From Caenorhabditis elegans (lineage: Eukaryota; Nematoda; Chromadorea; Rhabditida; Rhabditidae): a stretch of DNA of 64,000 bases. Positions 12,765 to 23,870 of this stretch are shown here, one piece after another (position 1 is the stretch's first letter; each line of letters starts with the position of its first letter). Made by a program: the position numbers and the translations under genes. The notes under the pieces were generated by a model. It did no database searches, was not told the DNA's origin, and worked only from the letters and a program-made list of their open reading frames with translations. The stretch covers positions 17,981,501 to 18,045,500 of the forward strand of contig NC_003283.11 in the NCBI RefSeq assembly GCF_000002985.6. Direction: 5' to 3'.

Positions 12765-14039
12765 TTTTATTTATTTATTTGCATGCGGAAAATGGGAGAG
12801 ATTTTGGGATTTTATTAGAAATTTTCTGGAAAAAAAGGAAATTTTAGATATTTTTTTAATTGGGTTAATTTTTTCTTAAATTCCAAAGTTTAAAAAAATT
12901 CTAATAATTTTGGATTTTTAGATTTTTTGTTTTCGGAAAAAAAATAGAAATTACCAAAAAAAATCGGACTAAAAATTCGTAAATTCATTTAAAAAAACAG
13001 GGTTTTCCTGAAAATTCCAGAAATTCACTGAAATTTACAACAAAAAAATCAATTTTTTAAAAGAAATTTTGCTTTTTTCTCTGGAAATTACAAATTTACC
13101 GAAATTTTACATAAAAATTCGGAAAACTCTGAAAAATTTTAGGAATGATTTTTTTTTTTGAAAAAAGTAAAAATTTTCAGAAAAATCACAGTTTTTCCCG
13201 AAAAGTCAAAAATTTACTGAATTTTCAAAAAAAAAAACACCTTTTGTATTCCAAAGTTTTTTTTCGTTTTTTTCTTGTGAACGACATTTTTAGAAAAATT
13301 ACAAAAAATTTGAAAATCCAAAAAAAAAATTCTGAAGAAAATTTTCAATTTATTGGAAAAATTTTTCGAAATTTACAAAAAAAAATCCAATTTTTTCATA
13401 AAACTTTTTTCGATGGAAATTAAAAACTTTACTATATAGTTTTTAAAATTTTTTTGAAAATTCTGAAATTTACCGAAATTTAAAACAAAAAAAAATCAAT
13501 TCTAGAAAAAATGGTCAATTTTTCAGAAATTTCAAATTAACTGAATTTTTCAAATAAAAATTCAAAAATTCTGAATTAGCTCGAATTTAAGTTAAATCTG
13601 AAAATTTCCTAAAAATCCCAAAATTTTCCCAAAATCCCCCCCCCCCCCCCCCCCCGAAAATATAGTTTTTTTTGCATAGTTTTAACGCACCACCAACTCA
13701 CCGGTTTCTTTCCCATTTTTGTGTCAGTATTTTCAATCACCGCCCACTTATTGGTTGTAGCTCCGCCCCCATCCCACCCACACCAAATTCTTTGCCGTGA
13801 CGGTTCTCCGAGTACTTATATCTCCACCATTTTTCTCCCGGAAATTAGAAAAAAGTATAAATTTTTATGTAAATTTATAATGTATCAACAATAAAAAACA
13901 GACGATTTTTTGTGAAAAATGGATTTTTTTGGGTTCAAAACTGGGAAAATTGGGGAAAAAATCAATAACTTATTAATAATTCTACAGAAAAACACACACA
14001 CACACATATGATATGGAATTATCGATTTTTTGAATTTCT
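12765..14039. other. A/T-rich spacer between transporter and protease-inhibitor gene
   Basis: This is the convergent 3' side of the + strand transporter and the - strand inhibitor. It is mostly poly-A/poly-T intron-like sequence with no supported coding frame. A less biased block at 13680-13850 contains two CCGCCC-type segments and precedes an AATAAA at about 13891. I see no gene in it. The run of C at 13636 is listed separately. Confidence 0.6.
13636..13655. repeat. Homopolymer of 20 C (poly-G on the - strand)
   Basis: Twenty consecutive C residues lie in an A/T-rich spacer. Mono-G/C tracts of this length are known in C. elegans as G-quadruplex-forming sites that are deleted when the DOG-1/FANCJ helicase is missing. 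The tract length could vary between assemblies. Confidence 0.95.
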
Positions 14040-17000
14040 TTAGATGATTCCTCGCTTTCGCTGCTCGTCGATTGAGTAGCAGTACAGTTCACATTCCTGA
14101 AAGAAAAATTTAAAAAAATTAGCATTGGAACGCGGCAGAAAAAGTGGAAAAAATAGATTTTAGCGGTGGAGCGCGTTTGCATTTTTTCCTAAAAATTTGA
14201 AAAAAGTCGATAAACGATCGATTTTTTTGCACTTTTGAAAAATTATTGATTTTTTGAAATTTTAAAAATCTTTTTTTAAAGGTCAATTAGCAGCTCTTTT
14301 GCGGAGCTCTTTTTCAATCCGTGAAATTTTTTTAACTTTTTCAGAGAAATTATCGATTTTTAAAAAAAATCATTCAAAAATTCATATTTTGACCAAAGTA
14401 CAAATGTGCTCCACTGCTAAATCGATATTCTTGCGAATTATTCAAAAATGCCGAAAAAACCCGCAACTTTTTCCGGTAACTTTCCGATACGTTAGAACTT
14501 TTTGAAAAAAATTCCCAACTTTTTTTTTTCTGAAAAGGCCTTAAATATCTCACCAATTTTCTAGAAAATTATTCGATTTTCAGATAAAAAAATTTCCCGG
14601 CCTAATTATTTTTCTTTGCCCCACCTGAGATTAAGTCTAAGCCTAAGCCTAAGTCTATACCTAGCCTAAGCCTAAGCTTGCCCCAAGCCTGAGTATAAGC
14701 CTAAGCCTAAGCCTACGCCTAACCCCAAGCCTAAGTCTAAATAAACCCAAGCCTAAATAGCGTCAGTGGCGAGCTAACGTGGCGAGCTAACGCTCGCCAC
14801 TGACGCCAAGCCTAAGCTAAGTTTAAGCCTAAACCTAAGCTAAGTTTAAGCCTAAGCCTAAGCTAAGTTTAAGCCTAAGCCTAAGCTAAGTTTAAGCCTA
14901 AGCCTAAGCTAAGTTTAAGCCTAAGTCTAAGCTAAGTTTAAGCCTATGCCTAAGCTTGTCCCAAGCCTGAGTATAAGCCTAAGCCTACGCCTAACCCCAA
15001 GCCTAAGTCTAACCCTCTTAAAAAGTTACAAGAAGGTTTTTCCTTGCGCTTGGAGCGCAAAAGAAAAGAAAAAGAGCTATTTAGACTTAGGGTGCCCAAC
15101 TGGAAATCCCAATCCAACCAGCCTAAGGGCCTGAAAAACATACTAGGATGCCCAACTGGAATAAAATATTGGAAATCCTTATGACACACTTAAGCCTAAG
15201 GGCCCGAAAAAAACTAGGATGACCAACTGGAATAAATTATTGTAAATCCTTATGACACACCGGCGGTATGGCGCGGCTTAAGACTAAATAGCCACTTTTA
15301 TCAAAATACATTTGAGCTCGCCTTGCGTTTTACAATAACTTCTCAGGCAACTCAAAAGTAATCTGTGGATATTTTTCAGTAATCTAAATGAAACTATAGA
15401 TTACTGAGAAACTTGGAGATTTCGTAATATTTGGAGGGAAGCGAGCAACCTTTGGGGATATTTTTTCTTAGTAAAGTTATAGAATGCCATTATTCAAATT
15501 CCTATCTCATGGGAAGAAAAGTTCAAATTCTGTACCAACAGCTCGCCTTGCGTTTTACAATAACTTCTCAGGCAACTCAAAAGTAGTCTGTGGATATTTT
15601 TCAGTAATCTAAATGAAGATTATTTCTAAGAAACTTGGAAATTTTGTAATATTTGAAGGGATGCGAGCAATCTCTACATATTTGAGATCAACCTTTGGAG
15701 ATTTTTTTTAGTAAAGTTATAGAATGCCAATATTCAAATTCCTATCTCATGGGAAGAAAAGTTCAAATTCTGTACCTGCGTATATTTTTTTATAACTCCG
15801 TTCTTCCCACAAGAAAGGCCTTCTTACCATGAGACAGGTATTCAAATATCGGCAGCATTCATAGGTACAGAATTTGAACCTTTCTTTACATGAGATAGGA
15901 ATTTTATATCGATCAAATTAACCCTCCAGTAAAGTGGGACCTTTGATGAATATAATCACTCTGATGATATCTAATTCCGATGATGAATCCATTTTTCTTT
16001 CTCTCACACTTATGCACTAAAAATGATTACTAAGTTAAGGCGTGATATTCTAAGGTGTGATAACATATGATATTTATTTTTAAATTTAAATCGATTATCT
16101 CAGTGCGTTTTCACTCAATTTTCAAAATTTTTTTGCTGTATCGCTTTAGAAATATTTGTAATTTCATTTTTTTTCCTCATAATCAAAATATCTCAAACGA
16201 CCGCCATCCTACAAGAAGGGAAAAAAAAAGTTTTTGGAAAAAAATCGAAAATTTTTTTTCTGCCTCGATTTTCAAAATGAAAAAAATCACTTTTTCGTAA
16301 TAATATTTACTTGAGAATGTGTAAAAAATCTTTTTCTACAAGAATTTCATCTTAAAACCAAAGATTTCTCAAAGAGAACAGCGCGCGAAGCGGTGGTTTA
16401 AAAAAAACGCGAAAAAACACACCGAAAAGGGAGGGGGGAGGTCACCGAAAAGGGGGGAGGTCGGAAATGCAAATTTTGACTTTGAAGCTCTCTAAAAGAG
16501 CTCACAGTAGACGGATCCGGATGATTTTAATGTGTGTCGACGCACCTCGTCGAGTACTATAAACTGCTAAAAAATCTCGTAAAAATCTCGAAAACTCGAA
16601 TTTTCCTGCAAAAAAAAAGAGGCGAAAAATGAGGGAAAAACGTGAAGGAGAATACTCTTCATATCTCGACTCAAAGAGCTCCAATCTTTCTGAAAACAAG
16701 AATACAAAGGTGGGGCAAGCTTTTTGAAGAGACAGCAAAAAACCGCATCAAAATCCATCCACCCACCGTCAAGTTACACGCGCGTTTTCATTTACCACTT
16801 TTTTTGTCGAAAAACAGGGGGGAGGGGGGGTCACTTTTGTCGGATTTTGAAGCTTAATATCTCGGCTCCTGTAAATCAAATTCGGCTGAAAATTTACAAG
16901 AAAACTTAATTCACTGCCGTCCTCCTGTCATTAAATTTTCGCTAATTTGCACACCAAAAAAAAGGGGAGAACATGCAATTTTCGATTTCACACTAAAGAG

Positions 17001-19860
17001 CCCACTTCTATAGCTTAAAAGAGTCGTAGAATTTTTTCAAAATATACGTTGAAAAGCCCTCGTCGAGTTGTATACCCCCCTAAAATATCGTGAAACAATC
17101 TCAAGTATTCGAATTTTCCTTCAATTAAAACCACCCGAAAATGACAAAAAATAGCGATTTTTGAGTTTCACTCAAATATCTCGGCTCAATGAGCTCCAAT
17201 CTTTCTGAAAACAAAAATACAGAGGTGGGGCAAGCTTTTTAAAGAGACAGCAAAAAACCGCATCAAAATCCATCCACCCATTGTCAAGTTACACGCGCGT
17301 TTTCATTTACCACTTTTGTCGGATTTTGAAGCTTAATATCTCGGCTCCTGTAAATCGAAATCGGCTGAAAATTTACAAGAAAACTTATTTCACTGCCGTC
17401 CTCCTGTCATTAAATTTTGAGCTTAGGCCAAAAACTGACAAAACGCCAAACTTTAAAAGTTTAAAAAATAGTTGAAGGGCATTTTGAAAACACCTTAAGC
17501 TCCATAACTCGGCGAGTTTTGATGGAATCAATTTGAAACTTCAGACTTAAGCTTATTGGTGGCTCATACGCCTCTGTGTAAAATTTCGCTTTGATCGGCC
17601 AACGGGAACCCTTTCAAAAATCGAAAAAACGTTATAAACCCAAACCTAAATAGCGTCAGTGGCGAGCTAACGCTCGCCTCTGACGCCAAGCTAAGTTTAA
17701 GCATAAGCCTAAATTAAACGTTAAAAAAAAAAGTACAAACCTGTTTAGTTCTTGGAGATCTCCACAAATTGAAATCCAACTCTGGACAGTATGGGAAGAT
17801 GTAGGGTTCACATTGATCAGTGTTCGTGAATCGATTCACTCGTCTGAACCATCTGTGAACTTTCTGTGCAGGGTCCCGACTGTTGAGTGTAACATTTGGA
17901 CATCCATTGACAATAAGATCATGCCAAAGGATAAATGGCATTGGGTCACATCCACGGGATGGAGATCCGATTGGACATGCGCAGAGCTGGAAAATATTAA
18001 AAGGTTTTGGATAAACTAATCTAGAAAAGCTTAGTACTTTTTTATATTCAAGATACCAGAAGATATTTAATTATAGAACTGTATAAAGAATATAGAAAAT
18101 AGAAAAAGAGTTAACACAAACACAAACAAGATATTTTTTTCCAAATAAGTTTTTTAATGTTTCTAAGAGGTTTTTAATATTTCGTACAGTGCATTGTTTT
18201 CCACTTCTACGAATTTAAAGGGGGCGCATTTACGCGCGATGGTCCCGGCATTGGTCTCGCCACGCACCCCAAAAATCAATGGGTGGCGCGTGTCGAGACC
18301 ATCGCGCGTAAATGCGCCCCTTTTAAAGTCGTAGAAGTGGAAAACAATGTACTGTACTTATCACCGAAATATTAAAAACTTCTTAGAAACAATATGTTGG
18401 TTGTGTTTCTTAACTCTTTTTCTATTTTCTATATTTGTATTTTTTTTTCTTTGAGCCGCAAAATTCCAGGAAAATGTGTAGATGGACAGATTTTCAAACG
18501 ATTTTCAAAAGCAATATCGGAGTGGAAAATGAAACAAAGGAGGTCGAAAGTGGAACACATTGACATTTAGCTAATGGGACTTCACTAGGATAAGGATGAG
18601 AAAGAAGAGGTGAAATTATGTGTGAACTATTGATCTCGAAAATTTGAAAAGATGTACGGTACATCTCCTTGTCTACCCCAAATGTTTTAAAGAATATTCT
18701 GAATTACACTGAATTATTCGAACTTAATTCTCACATGAATGTTTATTTTAGTACAATTTTCATTTTTAGGCTTAGAAAACAACATTACTAACAAATGTTG
18801 TTGTAAGCATAAAATACAGAAAAATGTTCCAGAAAAATGTGGGATAGAAAAGGATATGTACCAAATGTACTATTGGTTATAGCTGTATACTCCAAACAAC
18901 GAAAGAATTCAAAAGGTAACGAAGTTGATTTTGCGTATAGAAAAGGAGTACTATTATGTGTGAAAATGAGCTCACCTGGCACCCGTTCCTCTCTGTAACG
19001 ACTGCACAATCCAATCCAGTGCACAACATAGGTGGGCAGTTATCCACAATCAACTTTCCCAAATCCGCAATTACTGACTGTTGGGATCCTGTAAAAATGA
19101 AAGTTAAATAAGCACTGGGAGTTACACGAATAATATAACATATTTTCCCGTGTTTTTTTCCATTGTCTGCTATTGAGCACTTTCACCTTTAGTTTAAAAA
19201 TTTTCCTATGGGGAATTAATAGAAACATTACAATTATCAGAAACGTCATTATATATTTTGAAGATCAAAAGGAACTAAATATCAAAATGTATATAAGCAT
19301 ATTGCAATAGGTGTACGAAAAGCTAATGGACGAGTGGAATGCTAATAGGGACGAAATTATAATAAAGTAGGTGTGATATTAGAAAATTATGTTGCCACAT
19401 ATTATACAAATACTGTTTAAACTGAACTACAAACTGTTTTAAATCTAATGCAAACCTTATAATACTCTATAATACATATGTACTATTATTTAAAATATAC
19501 ATATGAATAATGCCTAATCAGATAACCTGTTCATAATATAGCCAGATTCCAACCAATTTAAAACGGTACTAGTTTTATGAGTTTACATCTACACAAAATT
19601 CGAATTTTTCATATGTAGTATCGGCCAGTATCGTTTTAAATTACTTTGAATCTAGCTATACTATGAACAATTTATCCGAGTGATAACTGTGACAGTCCGT
19701 AATAAGAAACATAGTTTTCTCAGCATTTTTAATAATGAGGCACATTATTAACTCAAGCTAATAAAGTAGCAAAAGTAAACAACTCACTCTGTGCAAGAAC
19801 ATATGACACCGAAATGGCGGAGATCACTGCCAGAATGGCACAAAACCGCGAATTCCTCAT
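14040..19860 (-). CDS. Secreted antistasin-like plus Kunitz-like protease inhibitor (162 aa, 4 exons)
   Basis: This is a probable extracellular serine-protease inhibitor. Exons on the - strand: 19860-19788, 19088-18976, 17986-17741, 14096-14040. Phases are consistent and the total is 489 nt including TAA. Residues 1-23 are a signal peptide (MRNSRFCAILAVISAISVSY). Residues ~38-75 hold a cysteine pattern like antistasin (C-P-P-x-x-C, then GCQLCAC). Residues ~95-150 resemble a Kunitz domain: RWF, then CEPYIFPYC (seven residues between Cys) and ECELYC at the end. The second canonical Kunitz cysteine is absent and there is extra spacing, so the fold is degenerate. Exon 4 is only 57 nt and 3.6 kb away. 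It was chosen because it supplies the CxxxC ending in phase 0 after RTKQ. An alternative would be a read-through ending shortly after exon 3. A TTTCAG 8 nt before the ATG suggests trans-splicing. Confidence 0.75.
14629..15012. repeat. Interstitial telomeric repeat (GCCTAA)n, degenerate
   Basis: About 380 bp are built from GCCTAA and variants (GTCTAA, GCTAAG, CCCCAAGCC), the complement of the C. elegans telomere unit TTAGGC. From 14814 to 14945 the units form a higher-order ~23-bp repeat, CCTAAGCTAAGTTTAAG plus a GCCTAA, present about five times. A short palindrome interrupts the block at 14761. The block lies in the last intron of the protease-inhibitor gene. Confidence 0.92.
14761..14812. 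repeat. GCGTCAGTGGCGAGC hairpin inside the telomeric block
   Basis: AGCGTCAGTGGCGAGCTAAC faces GCTCGCCACTGACGCC, giving a perfect ~15-bp stem. A second copy at 17653-17691 is also joined to AAACCTAAATA and to CTAAGTTTAAGC, so hairpin and telomere-like sequence travel together. Confidence 0.85.
15316..15776. repeat. Two tandem ~230-bp direct repeats
   Basis: Unit 1 (15316-15540) and unit 2 (15541-15776) both start GCTCGCCTTGCGTTTTACAA and end GTTCAAATTCTGTACC. They are close to identical apart from an insertion in unit 2 and scattered changes. They lie in intron 3 of the protease-inhibitor gene and encode no supported frame. The downstream stretch 15840-15910 holds an inverted, shorter relative. 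Confidence 0.85.
16380..17640. repeat. Dispersed repeat with two direct copies and G-rich tracts
   Basis: The text around GGTGGGGCAAGCTTTTTGAA to CTGTCATTAAATTTT occurs at about 16709-16938 and again at 17224-17418, with the same order of blocks. G-rich runs (AGGGGGGAGG type) occur at 16430-16465 and 16816-16830. I recognise the phrase structure (ATCTCGGCTC, GGATTTTGAAGC) as a common C. elegans repeat and do not know its class. It is intronic to the protease-inhibitor gene. Confidence 0.65.
17636..17712. repeat. Second short telomere-like patch with hairpin
   Basis: AACCCAAACCTAAATAGCGT leads into the same hairpin as at 14761. This is followed by CCAAGCTAAGTTTAAGC and ATAAGCCTAAA. The patch ends about 30 bp from the donor of exon 3, so telomere-like sequence bounds both ends of a ~3-kb intronic block. 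Confidence 0.8.
18083..18442. mobile_element. ~360-bp foldback element in protease-inhibitor intron 2
   Basis: The outer arms read TATAGAAAATAGAAAAAGAG and CTCTTTTTCTATTTTCTATA. The inner arms read TTTACGCGCGATGGTC and GACCATCGCGCGTAAA with GTGGAAAACAATG on the flank. The centre near 18270 is GC-rich. No transposase is present. It belongs to a class of dispersed palindromes and cannot be named from sequence alone. Confidence 0.8.
19529..19672. repeat. ~140-bp imperfect inverted repeat in protease-inhibitor intron 1
   Basis: GTTCATAATATAGCCAGATT with AATTTAAAACGGTACT on the left faces AGTATCGTTTTAAATT with AATCTAGCTATACTATGAAC on the right. It is a small foldback with no coding content. Confidence 0.75.
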
Positions 19861-20556
19861 GGCGTTACCTGAAATTAAGAGACATATTGGAGAGTTTTTG
19901 GTACAAAGATAAGAAAATTGAATACAATGAAAGACTAGAAAAAGAAAGAAGAAGAAGAACAAAGGAAAAAAGTTAAAATTTTCAGAAGGGAGAATACATA
20001 ACAAATTTTTAAAAATGAAGGTAAAACCTTTTTCCAGATAGTTTAAAATGCATATACATTGCCTACTTGACACTGAATTTACGCTAGGAAAATCGATTTT
20101 AGACGGGAAAACTTCAAAAAATACACTGTTTTTAATAAGATTTACTAAGATTTTTTAAAAGTGGAAAAAAAGATACATATGTTGTTAAATAATCGTATAT
20201 ACAGTCTAATATATGAAATTAAACGCTAAAATACAGTAATTTTATGAAAAAAGCACATGCTTTTCAAGGAAAATCACATAAATCCCACATCATCCTTATT
20301 CCCGACAAATAGTTGATACGCTGCTTCACATAATCAGAGAAAAGTGATAAGAAGGCACCCGGTCACACACTCGAATAAAAAACCGACGAACGAATAATTA
20401 ATGGATTGTTCAAGAAATGGAATGTATGTGTTGTGGAAAGTAAGTGAAGGAGAAGAGGATAAAGAAAGAAAGAAAAGGAATTGGGAGTGGAGAATCGGGG
20501 ATGGAATCAACTGATTAATTGAGGGGCGAGGGGAAAAGGCAACGATCGGATTTCGA
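19861..20556. other. Upstream region of the protease-inhibitor gene
   Basis: This is A/T-rich 5' flank of the - strand inhibitor gene. A purine-rich patch at 20445-20490 is the only compositional feature. I see no gene and no clear TATA element close to the ATG, which fits a trans-spliced outron. Confidence 0.5.
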
Positions 20557-21339
20557 CACTGCAACTTTTTCCTCACGAGGGACGAGGAAAAGTGGTTTCT
20601 AGGCCATGGCCGAGGGGCCGACAAGTTTCAGCGGCCATTTATCTTGCTTTGTTTTCCTCCTGTTTTCTTTCGTTTTTCATCGATTTTTTTCGTTTTTTCT
20701 TAATAAAACTGATAAATAAATATTTTTTGCAGATGCTAAAACAATTTCCAAGTAAAAAAATTATGTTATCAGTCGGCAAGTAGCGGTGAAAGTGGACAAT
20801 GTAAAATGATGGATTACGGGAATACAAAACCTAAACTTTTTCTGAAACATGATACATATGCTACTTAAATGCTGAAATTACCTGATTTTCATAAAGACCG
20901 CTGAAAAAGTTTTGAGGTTTTCAAAATTCAACATTTTTGGTGAAAAAGTAGAGATTTTCGCACAAAATGTTGAATTTTAAAAATCTCAAAACTTTTTCAG
21001 CGGTCTCGTTATGAAAATCAGGTAGTTTCAGCATCTAAGCAGCATATTTATCATGTTTGGAAAAAAGTTTAGGTTTAGTATTCCCGTAATCCATCATATA
21101 ACATTGACCACTTTCACCGCTACTTGCCGACTGAATACATATTTTTTTCATCTGGAAATTATATTAGCATTAGCAAAAAATATTTATTTATCAGTTTTAA
21201 TAAGAAAAAACGGGAAAAATCGGTGAAAAACACAAGAAAACAAAGCAAGTACAAAATGTCGTAAAATGCGGTGTATTGTGTGCAAACACCGATTTTTCGC
21301 TATTTTTTCCGCGGCCCTCGTTTGAAAAAAGTTGCAGTG
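20557..21339. mobile_element. 783-bp foldback element, family with CACTGCAAC ends (diverged copy)
   Basis: The ends are CACTGCAACTTTTTC and the complement GTTGCAGTG. Internal landmarks occur in mirrored pairs: GGCCATGGCC on the left only, GATGGATTACGGGAATAC and its complement, and CAAAACTTTTTCAGCGGTCTC. The outer right arm from 21240 is diverged and no 5-bp target duplication is visible, unlike the copies at 56546 and 62272. Small K/R-rich open frames here recur in all copies and are repeat-derived. Confidence 0.85.
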
Positions 21340-21439
21340 GGAGGAACACTTAAAGAAAACACTGCACAAAGGAACAACGTTCTGAACTAAATAAGCGGGA
21401 ATATTAAAAAAAAATGTCTGCAAACGCTTTTTAATTGCT

Positions 21440-22270
21440 TAACATGGTTCAAATTGTATAAAATTATCAACAATGTTAGTCACTTCATTGGGGATATTCA
21501 ATAATCAGTATTGGAAGCTCTACGGTCAAGTAATACAATTAGAGATGATAGTCAATAAATCTTGATATAGGCAATTTTGGCAACCCTTGAGGAATTGGGA
21601 TGAATTTGTGGGTTCATGGATTGTTTGGCATACTGAATCCGATAATAACATCAGTTTTCCATAAAGCACACTCTAAATCACTCAAGGGAAGCTAAAGAAT
21701 AGGAACACATATTTGAATCGTTCTAGCAATTAAAGGTTGTTACTGCAAAACTGTTGTCCATAGTTCGTACTCCATAAATTTTTGATAAGGATGATGTCAA
21801 TAATAATGATACCGAATTAACAATATTAGTTTCGCACCCTAATGAGCTTATGAGCTTATGAGCTATGTACGTATATTAGTATAATGTGTAAAATACACAA
21901 ATTGAGATGGTAGTTAATAAATCTTGATAGATGCGGTTTTGCCAATTTTTGGGTATTTATGTTTTCTGCCATGCTGACTCCAATGCCAATATTAGTTTTC
22001 CGTTAAAAATTTCAGAAATGTAATACTATGGAACATTTTTCAACTAAAATGAATATGAACACTGTTTTGAACAACACGAACATCGTTTCAGCAATCAAAA
22101 GTGTTTAATGCAAAACTGTACATAGTTTGTATCTTGGAAATACTTGATACGTATGCCAAGTATAATGAAGATACCGAGTTAACACTATTAGTATTACGAT
22201 TATTTGCAAAAAATACAGATACATAAAGTTTGTAGTCAATAAATCTTGAAGGAAGAATAAAGTTGAGCTC
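21440..22270. repeat. Degenerate ~340-bp tandem repeats (AGTCAATAAATCTTGAT units)
   Basis: The phrase GTAGTCAATAAATCTTGA or a close variant occurs at about 21550, 21910 and 22225. Between occurrences the order CATGCTGACTCC/CATACTGAATCC, TTAGTTTTCC, GCAATTAAAG/GCAATCAAAAG, GCAAAACTGT and AACACTATTAG recurs. The units are diverged and non-coding. Confidence 0.65.
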
Positions 22271-22271
22271 A

Positions 22272-22828
22272 ACACAGAAAATTCGATTCAATGTGGAGAG
22301 ATCAGAAAAGTATTGCCTAACGCAACAAGGTGTGTTAATACATGATAACAAGACAATTGCATAAGGCAATGGTGGTCAAACGAGAAAACCCAATCTCCTT
22401 CCAAGGATCAGGTTATCGTCTAATTGGAGAAGCGGATTTTCGACACACATATAGTAGTGAATGTGAAAAAGCAGAGAGAGAGAAGCGGGTTTGCTTTTTG
22501 CGGTGGTGACGGATGGATGAGGCGGGGGAAGACGGGAGGGAGGATCCAGATTCCGGCACCGAACCAAGAAAAAAAAACCCGATCTCTTTGTGTTATTCTA
22601 ACGAGGAAGGAGAATTGTGACATTTAAATGAATGAGAGAGAAGATTTGAAAATGAAGAAAGAAAGAGGAGACAAGGTTGAAACAAGGTGGCAAGCCTAGC
22701 GGATAAAAAATGATTGACGGGGGAAGGTGGGAGGAGATGGACAAAAGAAGAATGATGAAGGAGGTGGATCGGGGGGAAGGTGTGAATTTAGATTAGATAG
22801 ATAGAGTGGTAGTATTTCAAAAAAGGGC
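22272..22828. other. Purine-rich unassigned region
   Basis: The + strand is strongly G/A-rich between 22460 and 22800 (AGAGAGAGAAG, GGGGGAAGGTGGGAGGAG). Open frames on both strands are low in complexity. No gene is supported. It could be a repeat remnant or promoter-like DNA. Confidence 0.4.
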
Positions 22829-23110
22829 GTGTAATCAAAACTACAAGTTAAAAGTTAATGTACAGGTTCTCTCTACTCCTCCTACGATGATCGTCTCAAC
22901 CAATGCAATCTCAAGTCAGTTCAACACAGACGAATCCTACAAATCCACAGGACGTACCATAATATTATTTGCGGTGATTTTCATTTCCCTGATGTCTCAT
23001 CTCTTGTCAGAAAAGCCCGATCTCCCAGATTTCCTTACTTACTATGCATCTGTGGCACATCCAACAAAAGCTTTTTACATAAGTATCTTCCCCTATGGAA
23101 CAGTGTAGCT
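22829..23110 (+). pseudogene. Remnant of a non-LTR retrotransposon endonuclease region
   Basis: One frame reads STPPTMIVSTNAISS and continues to GRTIIL. The next frame then reads CGDFHFPDV, the expected GDFNxPD motif of AP-type endonucleases of LINEs. The first frame resumes with SEKPDLPDFLTYYAS, which resembles the residues that follow in such proteins. The motif therefore sits across compensating frameshifts, so this is a decayed fragment and not a gene. The open frame of about 73 codons from ATG at 22887 is a by-product. Clade (CR1/RTE type) is unresolved. Confidence 0.5.
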
Positions 23111-23739
23111 TTATTATTACCGGTTAAATTTTCCCGCCCAGCCTTCTCAGCACTTATAAGCTCTCTACCTCTTGATAAATTTCTTCCCCACATTTGATCT
23201 CGAAACTATATTACGGTTACTTGATCATCTTATCGCTCACATGTTTTGTCCTTTTTAAATCCTTTGATTCTTCTTCTTGCCATTTCTTTAAAACGTGAAC
23301 GAATAAAAATATATTCGTTGTGCGGCATACCGATTTAATTTCCGGTCTCCTCGCGACTTGGAGACTGTCGGACCAATTTTCAATAGTTAATTTTTATTTT
23401 GAGGTTACTACATACTTTCAAAAGTTGTAATCTCGAAATTCCCTTATGTAACCTCATATTTTATGTGAAAGTTCATCCAAAATTTGCTCGAATTTACCAG
23501 CGGCCCGGGTGGTTTTTTTTCAGTTTTTTTTATTTCCATAGCGACAAGTGCGAGGCATTTTTATTTTTATAATGTTTCTATAATGGGCTCCCGACACTGC
23601 GGAATTGATGTGTTCACGGAGCGATCGTTTTTTTTCATGGAATTTTCTAAAGGTTTTTTGAATTTCCCGCCAATTTTTTTTTTCAGAAAATTTAAATTCC
23701 GCTGAAAAAATGTTTCTCAGAAAATTCGTATTCCATTCT

Positions 23740-23870
23740 AAAATAGTTTCGACGGGTCTCACCACGAAGGGAGCCAGACCCCGTCAACAATTCTTAGTGA
23801 CGTCGAGTGTGACGTCACAGACTACACAGACTACATAGGCTATAAACTTTATACATAAATTTTATTTTTT
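23740..23870. repeat. Dispersed repeat with TGTGACGTCACA and ACTACA runs
   Basis: CAATTCTTAGTGACGTCGAG then TGTGACGTCACAGACTACAC resembles 53585-53650, where CAATTCTTAGTGTTGTTGAA and TGTGACGTCACACAG precede ACTACAAAGACTACATAG. The two sites share the block order and a preceding GAATTTCCCG. They appear to be copies of one undefined element. Confidence 0.6.

Noticed and set aside
14629..15012. A chromosome end
   Set aside because: Normal gene-bearing sequence continues on both sides and the repeat is degenerate and short.
22887..23108. A small membrane-protein gene (MIVSTNAISSQF...)
   Set aside because: The LINE motif in the neighbouring frame explains the sequence better, and there is no splice or promoter context.
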